A stretch of DNA of 27,160 nt from Hadesarchaea archaeon (GTDB lineage: Archaea > Hadarchaeota > Hadarchaeia > Hadarchaeales > Hadarchaeaceae), in NCBI GenBank assembly GCA_030615805.1, contig JAUWYN010000007.1, positions 1-27,160 on the forward strand. Reading direction: 5' to 3'. Positions 7,753 to 15,306 of the stretch are shown in pieces; within the stretch, counting starts at the first letter, position 1, and every line of letters begins with the position of its first letter. The notes beneath the pieces were generated by a model that ran no database searches, was not told where the DNA came from, and saw only the letters and a program-made list of their open reading frames with translations. A program made the position numbers and the translations under genes.

Positions 7753-8706
7753 TCAAACCCGATTGGAGACAACCCCCCGACGAACCCCAGCCAGCGATAG
7801 CACTTCGCGCGCGAGCCCAACCCTCGAGGGAAGGTCCGGCATAAGGAGGTCTGTAAGCACGACCCGAATCCCGAACCTCTCGATGCTTTCCGCCATTTTC
7901 TCGTCCCTCCGATCGATGAGCATGGCGCTCGCGACCTCTTGGTAGATGCGCGCGACCCCGAGCGAGCTCACCTTATACCCGATCCCCCGCATGAGCTCCC
8001 CCGCAGGGCCGCTCACCGCCGCGTCCCCCACGATCGGGCTGACCACAATCACCCTCTCCCGATTCCGGAGCAGGGCGACCTTGATCTCCTCGATCGCCAT
8101 GATGGGCCCGATGCTTGTCACGGGGTTGCTTGGCCCGATGACCACCGCTCGTGATTTATGGATGGCATCGAGCACCCCGAGGGCAGGCTTCGCATTTTCC
8201 ACCCCTTCGAAGCTCACGCTCTTGACCTTGTCCGCCGCGCGCCGAGCCACCCAGAATTTATGGAAGCTGAGGGTGCCCGCCTCGGTTTCGATGCGCGTCT
8301 GAACTCGATCGTTTGACATCGGGATGACATTTGCTCGCACACCTAGGTTAGCGCAAAGCTCCTTTGTGGCTTCCGGGAGCGTCTTACCGCGCTTGAGCAA
8401 CAGCGTGCGCCGAAGCTTTACCGCCCGGTCCCGGTCCCCAATCCGGAGGAGTTCCCGTTCGCCCAAGCGCCCTAGCAACTCGTGACAGGCGAAGGTGTCC
8501 CCGCGGATGCCGTACCACGTTTCCTCGTTCACGATGCCCGCGAGCGTGTACATCACGGTGTCGAGGTCGGGAGCCACGTGCAATCCTGAAACCTCTATGT
8601 CCTCGGCAGTGTTGACTATAATCGAGAGATCCTCCGGTTCGAGCAGGCGAGCGATTCCTTGAAGGAGCTTTGGGGTCCCGGTGCCGCCCGAAAGAACCGC
8701 TAGCAC
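7753..8706 (-). CDS. cofD: CofD, 2-phospho-L-lactate transferase
   Basis: The 317-residue protein starts with the glycine-rich VLSGGTGTPKLLQGI followed by IIVNTAEDIEVSGLHVAPDLDTVMY, the GDP/FO-binding region of CofD. VIGPSNPVTSIGPI and VVSPIVGDAAVSGPAGELM are further family signatures. CofD joins the CofC product to FO, giving F420-0 or its dehydro form. The gene lies four bases downstream of cofE on the same strand, so they form an operon. It converges with cofH, with a 75-base gap. Confidence 0.95.
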   Translation of the reverse strand: MLAVLSGGTGTPKLLQGIARLLEPEDLSIIVNTAEDIEVSGLHVAPDLDTVMYTLAGIVNEETWYGIRGDTFACHELLGRLGERELLRIGDRDRAVKLRRTLLLKRGKTLPEATKELCANLGVRANVIPMSNDRVQTRIETEAGTLSFHKFWVARRAADKVKSVSFEGVENAKPALGVLDAIHKSRAVVIGPSNPVTSIGPIMAIEEIKVALLRNRERVIVVSPIVGDAAVSGPAGELMRGIGYKVSSLGVARIYQEVASAMLIDRRDEKMAESIERFGIRVVLTDLLMPDLPSRVGLAREVLSLAGVRRGVVSNRV

Positions 8707-8710
8707 TCGA

Positions 8711-9451
8711 TCACCTGAACAGATCTTGCTCTGAGGGCCTCACGAGCTCCCGGGCGCTCCCATAGCTTCGATCGTATGATGCGCCCTTCACTACGACGAC
8801 TGGAGTACCCTCGCTCGCTTCACCCATCACCGAGACCGCTGCCGCAGCTAGGGCATCGGCTGGTGAGGTTATCGTTGCCTCGAGTTCCTTACCGTAGAGG
8901 TCACGCTTGCCCCGAAGGTCCTGCAGGGGATTCATCCCGGCGACCCCAACGGCGACACCCACACAACCCCGCCTGAAGGCCCGCCCCTGGGTGTCGCTCA
9001 GGATCACCGCGATATCTACACCTAGCTTGCGCTTTATCGCTTCGCGGATTCTGTCTGCGCTGGCATCCGGGTCGTCTGGCAAAATAGTCACGTGTTCCGA
9101 ATCCACATTTGAGTGGTCGACTCCCGCGTTCGCACACACGAACCCGTGTTTGGTGCGCGCTATCAGCACGTGGCGGAGGCGCACGATCTCGCTCGACTGC
9201 CGCAGGATGACCTCGACCTCCCGGGGGTCCTTGTCGAGCTGGGAAGCTATCCGCCCGGCGAGTCCGCCCGGCTTTACCTCGCGCAAGTCGATGACATTCC
9301 CTTCAGATTTTGAAACAACCGTCTGTGCTACGACGAGGACATCGTTTTTCTCGAGCTGAAGGTTTTGCTCCTGGGCCGCACACGCGATGAGCTCACCAAA
9401 ATCATCGCCCTTTTTTACCTTCGGTATCCCCTTGAGAGCTATGAGCTGCAC
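8711..9451 (-). CDS. cofE: CofE, F420-0:gamma-glutamyl ligase
   Basis: This 246-residue protein begins MQLIALKGIPKVKKGDDFG and holds the CofE blocks VLVVAQTVVSKSEG, VCANAGVDHSNV, ILSDTQGRAFRRGCVGVAVG and DLRGKRDLYG. It adds gamma-linked glutamates to F420-0 with GTP. It is closer to textbook archaeal CofE than the second family member at 13984-14745, so this is the F420 enzyme. The ATG at 9451 is 55 bases from the start of the divergent mer gene. With cofC, cofG, cofH and cofD it completes the path from FO precursors to polyglutamylated F420. Confidence 0.95.
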   Translation of the reverse strand: MQLIALKGIPKVKKGDDFGELIACAAQEQNLQLEKNDVLVVAQTVVSKSEGNVIDLREVKPGGLAGRIASQLDKDPREVEVILRQSSEIVRLRHVLIARTKHGFVCANAGVDHSNVDSEHVTILPDDPDASADRIREAIKRKLGVDIAVILSDTQGRAFRRGCVGVAVGVAGMNPLQDLRGKRDLYGKELEATITSPADALAAAAVSVMGEASEGTPVVVVKGASYDRSYGSARELVRPSEQDLFR

Positions 9452-9506
9452 CCAAACACCGACGGTATTATTAGCGCATCCGCCTTAAATCCGAGGAGGG
9501 TTGAAG

Positions 9507-10484
9507 TTGAAATTTGGTGTGGAATTCGTCCCTTACCTGAAACTGGACGCCCTGATCAAGCTGGCCCGATTGGTCGAGCGCTCCGGCTTCGAGCAGATCT
9601 GGGTCTGCGACCACTACCACAACCGCTACGTTTACCCTGTGCTCACCCAGCTTGCGCTCGAGACGCGCCGAGTGAAGCTCGGCCCGGGCGTGACGAACCC
9701 ATATCTAGTTCACCCCACTGTGACCGCCGCTGCCATCGCGACCCTCAACGAGATCTCGCGGGGGCGGATGCTGCTTGGAATCTCGGCTGGGGATCCCTTC
9801 TTCCTCGCGACGGTGGGGGTGGAGCGGCGAAAGCCGGTCACGGCAGTGCGGGAGGCGACCCACATCATCCGTGAACTCCTCGCAGGGAACCGCGTGAGCT
9901 TCACGGGGGAACTCTTCTCGTGCCGAGGCGCGGGGCTCAGGTTCAAATCAGTGCATAAAATTCCCATCTACATCGGCGGACGACGGCGGCGAATACTCGA
10001 GCTCGCGGGCTCGGTCGCCGATGGGGCCCTCATCAACGCCTCGCATCCCGAGGATATCCGGGAGTGCATCAGGTACATCAAGCGAGGGCTGCGGGCGAGC
10101 GGGAGGAAACCCGAAACATTCGACTTCGTCGCATACCTTGCCGTGTCGGTCGGGAGGGACGTGAGAAAAGCGAGGAACGTGGCCCGCGGGGTGGTCGCGT
10201 TCGTTACCTCATCAGCCTCCTGTGCATCGCTCGAGCACCACGGCATCGGGGACGATGAGGTCGAATCTATCCGCCGCCTGCTCAGGACCGGAGAGTTGAA
10301 AAAGGCCCGTATGGCGGTGACCGAGCGCATGATCGATGCATTCTCGGTTTGTGGCCCAGTCGATGAGCTCGTCGCGCGCGTCGAGGAACTGAAGCGTCTT
10401 GGAGTAACCCGCACGGTGATAGGGTCGCCGATGGGGCCAGAACCCGCTAAAGCCGTGCGATCGATTGCAAAAGCTCTTCTTTAG
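9507..10484 (+). CDS. mer: 5,10-methylenetetrahydromethanopterin reductase (Mer), F420-dependent
   Basis: This protein of the luciferase-like TIM-barrel family matches Mer closely: KFGVEFVPYLKLD, IWVCDHYHNRYVYPVL, VKLGPGVTNPYLVHP, IATLNEISRGRMLLGI, DGALINASHPED, and the C-terminal VIGSPMGPEPAKAVR. Mer interconverts methylene- and methyl-tetrahydromethanopterin with F420H2. Two TTG codons can start it. The strong SD GAGGAGGG ends at 9500, directly against TTG 9501 but six bases before TTG 9507, so 9507 (325 residues) is chosen, which also matches the usual N-terminus. The gene converges with the FrhB-family gene and overlaps its 3' end by 38 bases. Its neighbours make its cofactor, F420. Confidence 0.92.
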   Translation: MKFGVEFVPYLKLDALIKLARLVERSGFEQIWVCDHYHNRYVYPVLTQLALETRRVKLGPGVTNPYLVHPTVTAAAIATLNEISRGRMLLGISAGDPFFLATVGVERRKPVTAVREATHIIRELLAGNRVSFTGELFSCRGAGLRFKSVHKIPIYIGGRRRRILELAGSVADGALINASHPEDIRECIRYIKRGLRASGRKPETFDFVAYLAVSVGRDVRKARNVARGVVAFVTSSASCASLEHHGIGDDEVESIRRLLRTGELKKARMAVTERMIDAFSVCGPVDELVARVEELKRLGVTRTVIGSPMGPEPAKAVRSIAKALL

Positions 10485-11589
10485 GAGCGGGCGGCTGTTT
10501 CTGTAGCCAGACGGGTAGGATTTTGCCCTGCAACTTGAGCCGCTCAAGCTCCCCCGCTGCCCTAAGCTTCTTCTCCCTCGAGACCTTTCCAATCACCTTG
10601 ATGCCAAGCTTGACCTTTTCAAGTTCGAGCACTTCGAGTTCCCTGAATTTACGCGCGATGTCGAATGCCTCAGAGCCCACCTGCGTCCGGATGAGCACCG
10701 TCGACCGGCCGAGGGGAGACCCGACCGCACCCACCGAGATGTCCGCTAGCTCGGCCGCGTAATCGAAACAGATTTTGCAGGGCGAGCAAGCGTACCGCTT
10801 TACCGCTTCCAATGCCAGCTCGCGCCTGGGCTTGCACCTGCGGTAGATGATGAACCGCCCCCGCTTGATGTCGAACTTCACGACCTCGTGAAGTGGGGTG
10901 CGGAGCTGCCTCTCGATAACGCCCCTGAACAAGCTCTCGTACTCAAACGCATGCCCGCAAAATAGCCCTAGGTGGAGCCTGATAGTCTCGCTCAGGCGGC
11001 GGTTGGTGAGCTTCGAGAGCACGAACCTGCGCGAGGCGGCGATCTGGCAGGGTGTGCCCACAATTGCCACGCGCGAGCGGTAGTGAAGGTCGGCCGCGTC
11101 CCTCAGCCCCAAGAAGAGCGGCCCCCTCGCGTACTTCGTGCCCGCGCAGGCGATGAGCTCCTCGCGGGTCGTCGCAACCCTGGGGTAGGGCTGCCATGGC
11201 AGGGAGCCTACACCCATCACGACGGCGCCATCGATGAATCCGTCCTCGAGGAGCGATGCTAAGAGGGAGGTGACCGCCCCGCCATCTTGGGCGCGCGCCT
11301 TGATATCCGGGGACTTCGCCTCGACCGAAAGCGCTTGCCGATAGATGCCGAGCACCTCCTCGTCCGATGACCCCCTCCCGAAAATTTTTCGCTCGAGCCC
11401 CCTCTGGTCGATTACCTGCGGACACTCCTCATAACATATGCCGCAGTTTATGCACGTCTTTTTTAAAGCCGGCATCTCCTTCTCCATCGCGAGGCACTCA
11501 TATGGGCACGAGGCGACGCATGCCCCACAGGCAAGGCAGTAACCCGGGGTCGTCACCTCCTTTATGAGGTCGCTAAATACTTTGATCAT
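10447..11589 (-). CDS. FrhB/FpoF-family F420-binding iron-sulfur oxidoreductase
   Basis: At 380 residues, it has two [4Fe-4S] ferredoxin motifs near the N-terminus (CLACGACVASCP, Cys18/21/24/28; CINCGICYEECP, Cys46/49/52/56). The F420 hydrogenase/dehydrogenase beta-subunit domain follows: AQDGGAVTSLLASLLEDG, CAGTKYARGP, VGTPCQIAASRR and YACSPCKICFDYAAELADISVG. Proteins of this type move electrons between F420H2 and iron-sulfur partners as FrhB, FpoF, FdhB or stand-alone ferredoxin:F420 oxidoreductases. No hydrogenase, formate dehydrogenase or Fpo gene is adjacent, so the partner is unknown. ATG 11589 is chosen because GAGG lies eight bases upstream; a GTG at 11595 overlaps the gcvT stop. The gene follows gcvT directly, an arrangement that suggests a role in one-carbon redox chemistry. 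Confidence 0.87.
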   Translation of the reverse strand: MIKVFSDLIKEVTTPGYCLACGACVASCPYECLAMEKEMPALKKTCINCGICYEECPQVIDQRGLERKIFGRGSSDEEVLGIYRQALSVEAKSPDIKARAQDGGAVTSLLASLLEDGFIDGAVVMGVGSLPWQPYPRVATTREELIACAGTKYARGPLFLGLRDAADLHYRSRVAIVGTPCQIAASRRFVLSKLTNRRLSETIRLHLGLFCGHAFEYESLFRGVIERQLRTPLHEVVKFDIKRGRFIIYRRCKPRRELALEAVKRYACSPCKICFDYAAELADISVGAVGSPLGRSTVLIRTQVGSEAFDIARKFRELEVLELEKVKLGIKVIGKVSREKKLRAAGELERLKLQGKILPVWLQKQPPAPKEELLQSIARL

Positions 11590-11591
11590 CC

Positions 11592-12710
11592 TCACCGCCT
11601 CAAGCGGCCATATCGCTCGGGATCGTGAAAAGGCCAGCCCACGACTTCGGCCGAGCGAGGCCTGCCGCGGACCTCCACCGAAATCTTCTCCCCGGGCTCG
11701 AGTTCCGGCGTGGCGTAGCCCATCGCTATCCCGACCTTGAGGAGCGGCGAGAAAGTGCCCGAGCTGACGAAGCCGACCTCTTGACCATCTTTAAACAATT
11801 TGTACCCCTGCCTCGGAACCCCCGCCTCGAGCATCCGCAGCCCTATGCGGGCGCGCTTGAGCCCGGCGGCCTTTTGCTCGAGCAAGCGTTCGCGGCCGAT
11901 GAATTCTCCCTTCTCGAATTTGACCACGAAGTCGATTCGCGCCTCCAAAGGGGTGATCTGCTCGGTCAGCTCGTGGCCGTAAAGACACAGCCCGACTTCA
12001 AGGCGTGTTGTATCGCGTGCACCCAATCCACAAGGTTTGATTCCGAGCCTCTCGCCAGCTTGTAGCAAAGCGTTGTAGAGTTTTTCACCTCGTGTGGGAT
12101 TTGAAGCTGGCTCATCGGTGATGTAGAGTTCGAACCCATCCTCGCCCGTGTAGCCGCTCCTGCTCACGAGCACTTGGACCCCGGCGACTTCTGTGAGGGC
12201 GGCCTTGAACCGCTTGAGTTGCGTGAGCTCGAACCCCGTGAGCTGCTGGAGCACCTCCTGAGCTCGAGGCCCCTGCAGCGCCAGCAGGATCGTGCTCATC
12301 GTGACATCCTTCACCTTGACCTCCTTGCCCGCGTGCCGGGTTAGCCAAATGCTGATCTTCTCCACGTTGACAGCGTTGCACACGATCATGAACTCCTGCT
12401 CGCCTAGGCGATAGACGAGCCCATCATCTTTCGTGCCGCCGCGTTCGTTCAATATCGTGGAGTAATGAGCGCTCCCGATTTTGAGTTTGGAAATGTCGTT
12501 CGAGGTCACGTGCTGGAGGAATGCCGTGGCCCCCTCCCCCGTCACACGAAACTCACCCATGTGGCTGACGTCGAAAAGCCCGACCGCGTTGCGGACCGCG
12601 AGATGTTCCTCGGTAACGCTCGTGTACTTGACCGGCATCTCCCAGCCAGCGAACGGCACGAACTCTGCGCCCAAAGAGCGGTGGATTTGGGCTAGGTGCA
12701 GCTGCTTCAT
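11592..12710 (-). CDS. gcvT: Glycine cleavage system T protein (aminomethyltransferase)
   Basis: This 372-residue protein carries T-protein hallmarks: LHLAQIHRSLGAEFVPFAGWEMPVKY is the N-terminal block (shown in two pieces: LHLAQIHRSLGAEF and VPFAGWEMPVKY). FDVSHMGEF, LQHVTSNDISKL, NERGGTKDDGLVYR, VSRSGYTGEDGFELY, GARDTTRLEVGLCLYG and GYATPELEPGE follow. GcvT releases ammonia from the aminomethyl group carried by the H protein and passes the one-carbon unit to a tetrahydropterin as methylene. Genes for the P, H and L proteins are not in the window. The gene is followed with no real gap by the FrhB-family gene. With Mer next door, the pterin used may be tetrahydromethanopterin instead of folate, which the sequence does not decide. 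Confidence 0.93.
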   Translation of the reverse strand: MKQLHLAQIHRSLGAEFVPFAGWEMPVKYTSVTEEHLAVRNAVGLFDVSHMGEFRVTGEGATAFLQHVTSNDISKLKIGSAHYSTILNERGGTKDDGLVYRLGEQEFMIVCNAVNVEKISIWLTRHAGKEVKVKDVTMSTILLALQGPRAQEVLQQLTGFELTQLKRFKAALTEVAGVQVLVSRSGYTGEDGFELYITDEPASNPTRGEKLYNALLQAGERLGIKPCGLGARDTTRLEVGLCLYGHELTEQITPLEARIDFVVKFEKGEFIGRERLLEQKAAGLKRARIGLRMLEAGVPRQGYKLFKDGQEVGFVSSGTFSPLLKVGIAMGYATPELEPGEKISVEVRGRPRSAEVVGWPFHDPERYGRLRR

Positions 12711-12783
12711 CTCAGGCCCAGTTAGCGATGGTGAATGGAAAACTTAAAGTTTGTGAGTTTAGCTCGTGACAATGTACCCGTAT

Positions 12784-12969
12784 TCACCTAGGGACAACCT
12801 CCTTGACGAATCCGCAGCGCTTACACTTGAGAACCACCTTCGGGTTGAGCCCCACGACAAAATCGAAGTCAGTTCCCAAGCACACCGGGCATGGGTTGCC
12901 GTCGCTCTCCGGGAAATCATCTGAAACCTCCCCGATTAGGTCCCTGGCATTTCTGAGGCGACTGAACAT
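12784..12969 (-). CDS. Small zinc-ribbon protein of unknown function
   Basis: A 61-residue protein starts at ATG 12967-12969, preceded by GGGAGGA at good spacing. It holds two CxxC knuckles, CPVC (Cys27/30) and CKRC (Cys49/52), forming a single zinc ribbon at the C-terminus. An acidic, helical N-terminal part precedes it. I do not recognise the family. It is divergent from the dihydropteroate synthase gene, with 61 bases between starts, and lies just upstream of gcvT on the same strand with a 73-base gap. Confidence 0.7.
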   Translation of the reverse strand: MFSRLRNARDLIGEVSDDFPESDGNPCPVCLGTDFDFVVGLNPKVVLKCKRCGFVKEVVPR

Positions 12970-12992
12970 CGCTCCTCCCGATCCTCCCCTCA

Positions 12993-13041
12993 ACCTGTCA
13001 CCCCCACGCCTTTGCGAGGAGGTTGTTTATATGAGGGAAAA
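12993..13041 (+). repeat. Leader repeat, copy A (before and into the DHPS gene)
   Basis: This segment and 15211-15281 share two blocks in the same order: ACCTGTYACCC-ACGCC and, further on, TTTG-G-GGAGGTTGTTTAT followed by GGGAAAA. Copy B carries about 24 extra bases between the blocks. In copy A the second block provides the SD GGAGG for the ATG at 13031. Confidence 0.6.
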
Positions 13042-13987
13042 TTTGCGTCAAAGCTTTATTCACGCTGCTCGAGTTCTAGCCGGGCGTGGACGCGTGGCGA
13101 AAGCCGTGCTGGGCAAGGCGGAGGTCGGTGGGAGCAGGCCCGTAGCGATAATTTATGCTCTCAACCTGAGCCCCGACACCTTTTATAATGACTCGTTGGT
13201 TCGAAGTGAGCGAGAAGCCGTTGGGAGGGCCTCGAAGGCGCTCGAGGGCGGCGCCCACATCATCGACGTGGGGGCGATGAGCACAGGGCCGAAGTCGAAG
13301 TCGATTCCACCCAAACGAGAGATGCGTGAGTTGATCCCGGTAATCAGAACCCTAGCTCGCGAGTTCGATGCCCCCATTTCGGCCGACACCCAGCGGGCGG
13401 AAGTCGCAGATGCAGCCATCAGTGCCGGGGCAACGGTGATCAACGACATCAGCGGGCTCAAGTCGGATCCCGAGATGGCGGGGGTCATCGCTGATGCTGG
13501 GTGCTCGACCGTGCTGATGGCGACGAAGCGCGCACCCGGAGACGTCTACGATATCGACGAGATCCGCCGAGCCCTCCGGGGGAGCCTGCACATATGCCAC
13601 GAGCATGACATTCCCCTCAGAAAAGTCGTCATCGACCCAGCCGTCGGGTACTGGCCGGCCAGACTCGAGCGCCTGGGCGAGCGCGCGAACAAGCCGTATG
13701 GAAAACGAGCTTACCCAGCCGCAACCTTTTTCGACCTGCGAATCCTAGCTGAGCTAGGGAGGCTGAGGGGGTTGAACCGTCCGATCTGCGTCGGGATCTC
13801 GAGGAAGACTTTTGTTGGTAAAGTGCTCGACCTGCCAGACCCGGCCGATCGCCTCGTGGGCTCGCTCGCCGCGACTGCGATAGCGGTGCTCAACGGCGCG
13901 AGCGTGGTTCGGACCCACGATGTGCTGGAAACCATCCAAGCCATTCGGGTGGCCGAAGCGATTCGAGATGCGGGGGGGAAGGGATGA
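13031..13987 (+). CDS. folP: Dihydropteroate synthase (DHPS) family enzyme
   Basis: The frame is open from 12803, but ATG 13031, seven bases after GGAGG, gives a 318-residue protein of DHPS type. The DHPS landmarks are all present: LNLSPDTFYND (residues 44-54), IIDVGAMSTGP, APISADTQRAEVA, VINDISGLKSDPEMA, VVIDPAVGYW, VGISRKTFVGKVL and the terminal VRTHDV. The enzyme joins 6-hydroxymethyl-dihydropterin pyrophosphate to an aryl amine: p-aminobenzoate in folate synthesis, or a ribofuranosyl-aminobenzene phosphate in methanopterin synthesis. The kinase making its substrate, MptE, is encoded at 23000. The stop overlaps the start of the CofE-like gene by four bases (ATGA), so the two products are made together. 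Which pterin is made remains open; the VDPAVGYW block differs from the usual bacterial form. Confidence 0.85.
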   Translation: MRENLRQSFIHAARVLAGRGRVAKAVLGKAEVGGSRPVAIIYALNLSPDTFYNDSLVRSEREAVGRASKALEGGAHIIDVGAMSTGPKSKSIPPKREMRELIPVIRTLAREFDAPISADTQRAEVADAAISAGATVINDISGLKSDPEMAGVIADAGCSTVLMATKRAPGDVYDIDEIRRALRGSLHICHEHDIPLRKVVIDPAVGYWPARLERLGERANKPYGKRAYPAATFFDLRILAELGRLRGLNRPICVGISRKTFVGKVLDLPDPADRLVGSLAATAIAVLNGASVVRTHDVLETIQAIRVAEAIRDAGGKG

Positions 13988-14745
13988 GAGTCCTCGGCCT
14001 CAGCATGCGACTGATCAAGCCGGGCGACGACCTAGGCAAGCTCATCGTACGAGCATCGGAGCAGGCGGGTGGCCTCCGGGACGGAGATGTCCTGGTGGTC
14101 GCCTCGAAGGCAGTCGCGACCGCACAGGGTCGGGTGCGGGAACTCGCGAGGGTCCGTCCATCGGCGCGCGCCCGAAAGCTCGCGACTCAAGCGGGCCTCG
14201 AACCGGAGTTCGTCGAGCTCGTGCTGAGGAGAGGGGGGCGCGTGGTGCGGGCGGCCAAGGGGGTGATCCTGACACTCAAGGGGGGAGTGCTCTGCGCAAA
14301 CGCGGGGGTCGACAGCTCGAACGCCCCGCCAGGCCACGTCGTGCTCATGCCCGCTAAGCCGAACCAAGCCGCACAAGTGCTGCGGCAAGCGATCGCGCGG
14401 CGGACGAACGCTAGGGTTGGGGTGATAATCGTCGACAGCAACGTCAAGCCCCTTCGCCTGGGCACGGTTGGTCAGACCATAGGGGTGGCGGGACTCGAGC
14501 CCGTCGTCGATTGCAGGGGGCAGCACGACCTCTACGGCAAACCGCTGCGCATCACCTTTCGGGCGCTCGCGGACCAGCTGGCCACCGCCGCGCAGCTCGT
14601 GATGGGGGAGGCCGCGGAGAGGGTTCCCGTGGTCATCGTGCGGGAGGCTGGGGTCGAACTCGCCGAAAAACCGAAGCACTCACCAAAGATCTCTCCCAAG
14701 CGGTGCATTTACTTCAACGGCCTGAAGCTTTCGAAGAAATCTTAG
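13984..14745 (+). CDS. Second CofE-family (COG1478-type) amide ligase, possible pterin glutamyl ligase
   Basis: This 253-residue protein resembles CofE throughout: LIKPGDDLGKLIVRASEQAG, VLVVASKAVATAQGRV, LCANAGVDSSNAPPGHVVL, VIIVDSNVKPLRLGTVGQTIGVAG (in family position), GQHDLYGKPL and AAQLVMGEAAERVPVV. It differs from the cofE at 8711 at key places. The DTQGR motif is replaced by DSNVK, and the arginine-rich stretch RAFRRG by PLRLGT. It overlaps the DHPS gene by four bases and so probably acts on the DHPS product or a close derivative. COG1478 proteins next to folP are reported to replace the FolC ligase in chlamydiae (FolC2), a useful precedent. It ends directly against the tRNA-Val gene. 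Function is inferred from context. Confidence 0.8.
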   Translation: MRVLGLSMRLIKPGDDLGKLIVRASEQAGGLRDGDVLVVASKAVATAQGRVRELARVRPSARARKLATQAGLEPEFVELVLRRGGRVVRAAKGVILTLKGGVLCANAGVDSSNAPPGHVVLMPAKPNQAAQVLRQAIARRTNARVGVIIVDSNVKPLRLGTVGQTIGVAGLEPVVDCRGQHDLYGKPLRITFRALADQLATAAQLVMGEAAERVPVVIVREAGVELAEKPKHSPKISPKRCIYFNGLKLSKKS

Positions 14746-14817
14746 TGGGCCCGCGGGGATTCGAACCCCGGATTTCACCGTGTGAGGGTGATGTCTTAAC
14801 CACTGGACCACGGGCCC
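14746..14817 (-). tRNA. tRNA-Val, anticodon CAC
   Basis: The minus strand folds as a complete cloverleaf. The acceptor is GGGCCCG with CGGGCCC, and the D-arm is closed by GTC/GAC. The anticodon stem TCACC/GGTGA encloses loop CTCACAC, giving anticodon CAC (valine, codon GUG). The T-arm is CGGGG-TTCGAAT-CCCCG and the discriminator is A at 14746. The terminal CCA is not encoded (ACT follows). It converges with the CofE-like gene with no bases between them. Confidence 0.96.
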
Positions 14818-14836
14818 GAGTAAAATTTGGTGGTTC

Positions 14837-14850
14837 GATATTAAACTTTT
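14837..14850 (-). promoter_or_regulatory. Putative promoter of tRNA-Val
   Basis: On the minus strand this reads AAAAGTTTAATATC: purine-rich BRE-like AAAAG followed by TATA-like TTTAATATC. It is centred about 25 bases upstream of the mature tRNA 5' end at 14817, as expected for archaeal tRNA promoters. Confidence 0.55.
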
Positions 14851-14907
14851 AGAATTGAACTTTTGGGGCAAGGGGGGCTACGTGAGTTCGAGAATCGCGG
14901 CTGAGTT

Positions 14908-15144
14908 TCATTTCTCCAATCGTTCTAGAACTTTCTCGAGTCTCGCTAGCATCTCCCGCTTCAGCCCGATGAAGACTCCGCCGGGCTTGCCGCTCACGAA
15001 GGTCGCCTCATTCGGCTTGATAATCTCATTCAAAATTGGTGACTCGATGTCGATGTGCGGGATCTTCGAGCGGGTCGCGGGGTCACGCTTGTGGATATAG
15101 ACTCGCGCTTTAATTTCTATCTTGCTCTTGGCAGGTCCGGTCAT
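14908..15144 (-). CDS. Small conserved-looking protein of unknown function
   Basis: A 78-residue protein starts at ATG 15142-15144, preceded by GGTGGAG at normal spacing and an AT-rich promoter-like stretch. The N-terminal half looks like beta strands (SKIEIKARVYIHKRDP), the middle has a glycine-rich turn (SGKPGGVFIG), and the C-terminus is a charged amphipathic helix (REMLARLEKVLERLEK). I do not recognise the family. No cysteines, membrane segment or signal peptide are present. It stands alone between tRNA-Val and the mevalonate operon. Confidence 0.7.
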   Translation of the reverse strand: MTGPAKSKIEIKARVYIHKRDPATRSKIPHIDIESPILNEIIKPNEATFVSGKPGGVFIGLKREMLARLEKVLERLEK

Positions 15145-15210
15145 GTTAACTCCACCATAGTTTATTTATGTTCATAAATTTAATGTAATCAGGTGACAGC
15201 TTGGGAGGTT

Positions 15211-15281
15211 ACCTGTTACCCTACGCCCCCAGCTACCATGCCACCAAGGCTTTGGGTGGAGGTTGTTTATTTAGGGGAAAA
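15211..15281 (+). repeat. Leader repeat, copy B, with hairpins
   Basis: This copy matches the DHPS leader at 12993-13041 in two blocks (see copy A), but no long plus-strand gene follows: the frame after GGAGGTTGTTTATTTAGG closes quickly. GGTGACAG (15192-15199) can pair with CTGTTACC (15213-15220), and CCACCAAG with the CTTTGGGTGG that follows, so the segment could fold as RNA. It may be a control element or the remnant of a duplicated gene start. Confidence 0.5.
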
Positions 15282-15306
15282 CAATGGCTGAAATAAGAAA
15301 ATAATT

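Noticed and set aside
12803..13030. A 76-codon N-terminal extension of the DHPS gene
   Set aside because: It runs antisense through the zinc-ribbon gene, while ATG 13031 has a strong ribosome-binding site and fits the family length.
14032..14679. A 215-codon minus-strand open frame opposite the second CofE gene
   Set aside because: The plus strand encodes a clear CofE-family protein; the antisense frame has no family motif and reflects GC-rich codon use.
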